Below the pieces are notes generated by a model. It was not told where the DNA came from and searched no databases. It saw only the letters and a program-made list of their open reading frames with translations. Positions 21,534 through 22,089 of a stretch of DNA of 22,089 nt are shown here, piece after piece; positions within the stretch are counted from its first letter, which is position 1, and the number at the start of each line of letters is the position of its first letter. A program made the translations under genes and the position numbers. The stretch is from Thiobacillus sp. UBA2597 (lineage in GTDB: Bacteria > Pseudomonadota > Gammaproteobacteria > Burkholderiales > Thiobacillaceae): the NCBI GenBank assembly GCA_002339725.1, contig DDKN01000092.1:1-22089 (forward strand), read 5' to 3'.

Positions 21534-22089
21534 GCATCCTCGTCAACAAGCACACCAAGGTCATCTGCCAGGGCTTCACCGGCAAGCAGGGTAGCTTCCA
21601 TTCCGAACAGGCCATTGCCTACGGCACCCAGATGGTGGGCGGCGTCACCCCGGGCAAGGGCGGCCAGACCCACCTGAACCTGCCGGTGTTCAACACCGTG
21701 CGCGACGCGGTGCGCGAGACCGGCGCCAATGCCAGCATGATCTATGTGCCGGCGGCCTTCGCCGCCGACGGCATCCTGGAGGCGGCCGACGCCGGCATCG
21801 AGGTGATCGCCTGCATTACCGAAGGCATCCCGGTGCGTGACATGATCAACGTCAAGGCCGCCATCCGGGCCAACGGCGCCAAGCTGATCGGCCCCAACTG
21901 CCCCGGCCTGATCACCCCGGGCGAGTGCAAGATCGGCATCATGCCCGGCTTCATCCACAAGCCGGGCAAGGTCGGCATCGTGTCCCGCTCCGGCACCCTC
22001 ACCTACGAGGCGGTCTGGCAGACCACGCAACTGGGGCTGGGTCAGTCCACCTGCGTCGGCATCGGCGGCGACCCGATCAAGGGCCTCGA
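21530..22089 (+). CDS. sucD: Succinyl-CoA synthetase, alpha subunit (3' truncated)
   Basis: SucD binds CoA and carries the phosphohistidine of succinyl-CoA synthetase. The first 186 codons are present and the frame is open to the window end. Visible motifs are SILVNKHTKVICQGFTGKQG (CoA-binding Rossmann start), GGVTPGKGG, MIYVPAAFAADGI, ITEGIPVRDM, IGPNCPGLI and GIVSRSGTLTYEA. The catalytic histidine lies further downstream, beyond the window. The ATG overlaps the sucC stop (ATGA), giving coupled 1:1 synthesis of the two subunits. Confidence 0.97.
   Translation, partial: MSILVNKHTKVICQGFTGKQGSFHSEQAIAYGTQMVGGVTPGKGGQTHLNLPVFNTVRDAVRETGANASMIYVPAAFAADGILEAADAGIEVIACITEGIPVRDMINVKAAIRANGAKLIGPNCPGLITPGECKIGIMPGFIHKPGKVGIVSRSGTLTYEAVWQTTQLGLGQSTCVGIGGDPIKGL

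Overview
The window is a GC-rich, densely coded stretch of a Gram-negative chromosome. It carries a full Tol-Pal envelope system. The block ilvI-ilvH-ilvC-psd-pssA-leuA is a gene order I associate with Betaproteobacteria. A relative of the Thiobacillus/Rhodocyclales/Sulfuricella type is plausible, because there is a YeeE/YedE sulfur-compound transporter and a membrane c-type cytochrome-like protein. That placement is inference. There is no phage, transposase, CRISPR array or rRNA. Almost everything is housekeeping, so the unusual material lies between genes.

Layout. (1) 1-7645, plus strand: the 3' part of ruvB, then ybgC-tolQ-tolR-tolA-tolB-pal-cpoB-queE-queC. This joins the Tol-Pal outer-membrane constriction machine to two steps of 7-deazaguanine (queuosine) synthesis. 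The run is interrupted by two related inverted-repeat elements, upstream of ybgC and of queC, and by a tandem 96-bp-period repeat between pal and cpoB. (2) 7646-9254: a YeeE/YedE transporter with its own terminator, then tRNA-Lys(TTT) with a consensus promoter and its own terminator. (3) 9271-9645: a small secreted Rap1a/Tai-type protein. (4) 9743-16403: branched-chain amino acid synthesis (ilvI, ilvH, ilvC, leuA) with phosphatidylethanolamine synthesis (psd, pssA) between. leuA has a separate promoter and a 47-codon leader ORF ending in three consecutive Leu codons. A perfect bidirectional terminator closes the block.

(5) 16464-20252, minus strand: a four-TM protein with a CxxCH haem motif; a wrbA-hugZ-DUF2069 operon; and a Tat-exported M6-metallopeptidase-like protein whose zinc motif has Asp in place of the catalytic Glu. 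(6) 20370-22089, plus strand: sucC and the 5' part of sucD (succinyl-CoA synthetase).

The most interesting signals are the candidate leucine-sensing leader of leuA, probably translated from a leaderless transcript; the in-frame duplicated repeat and strong palindrome between pal and cpoB, whose ORF overlaps both neighbours; the five-copy heptamer that forms the region upstream of ilvH; and a five-codon ORF that takes the strong ribosome-binding site in front of tolB.
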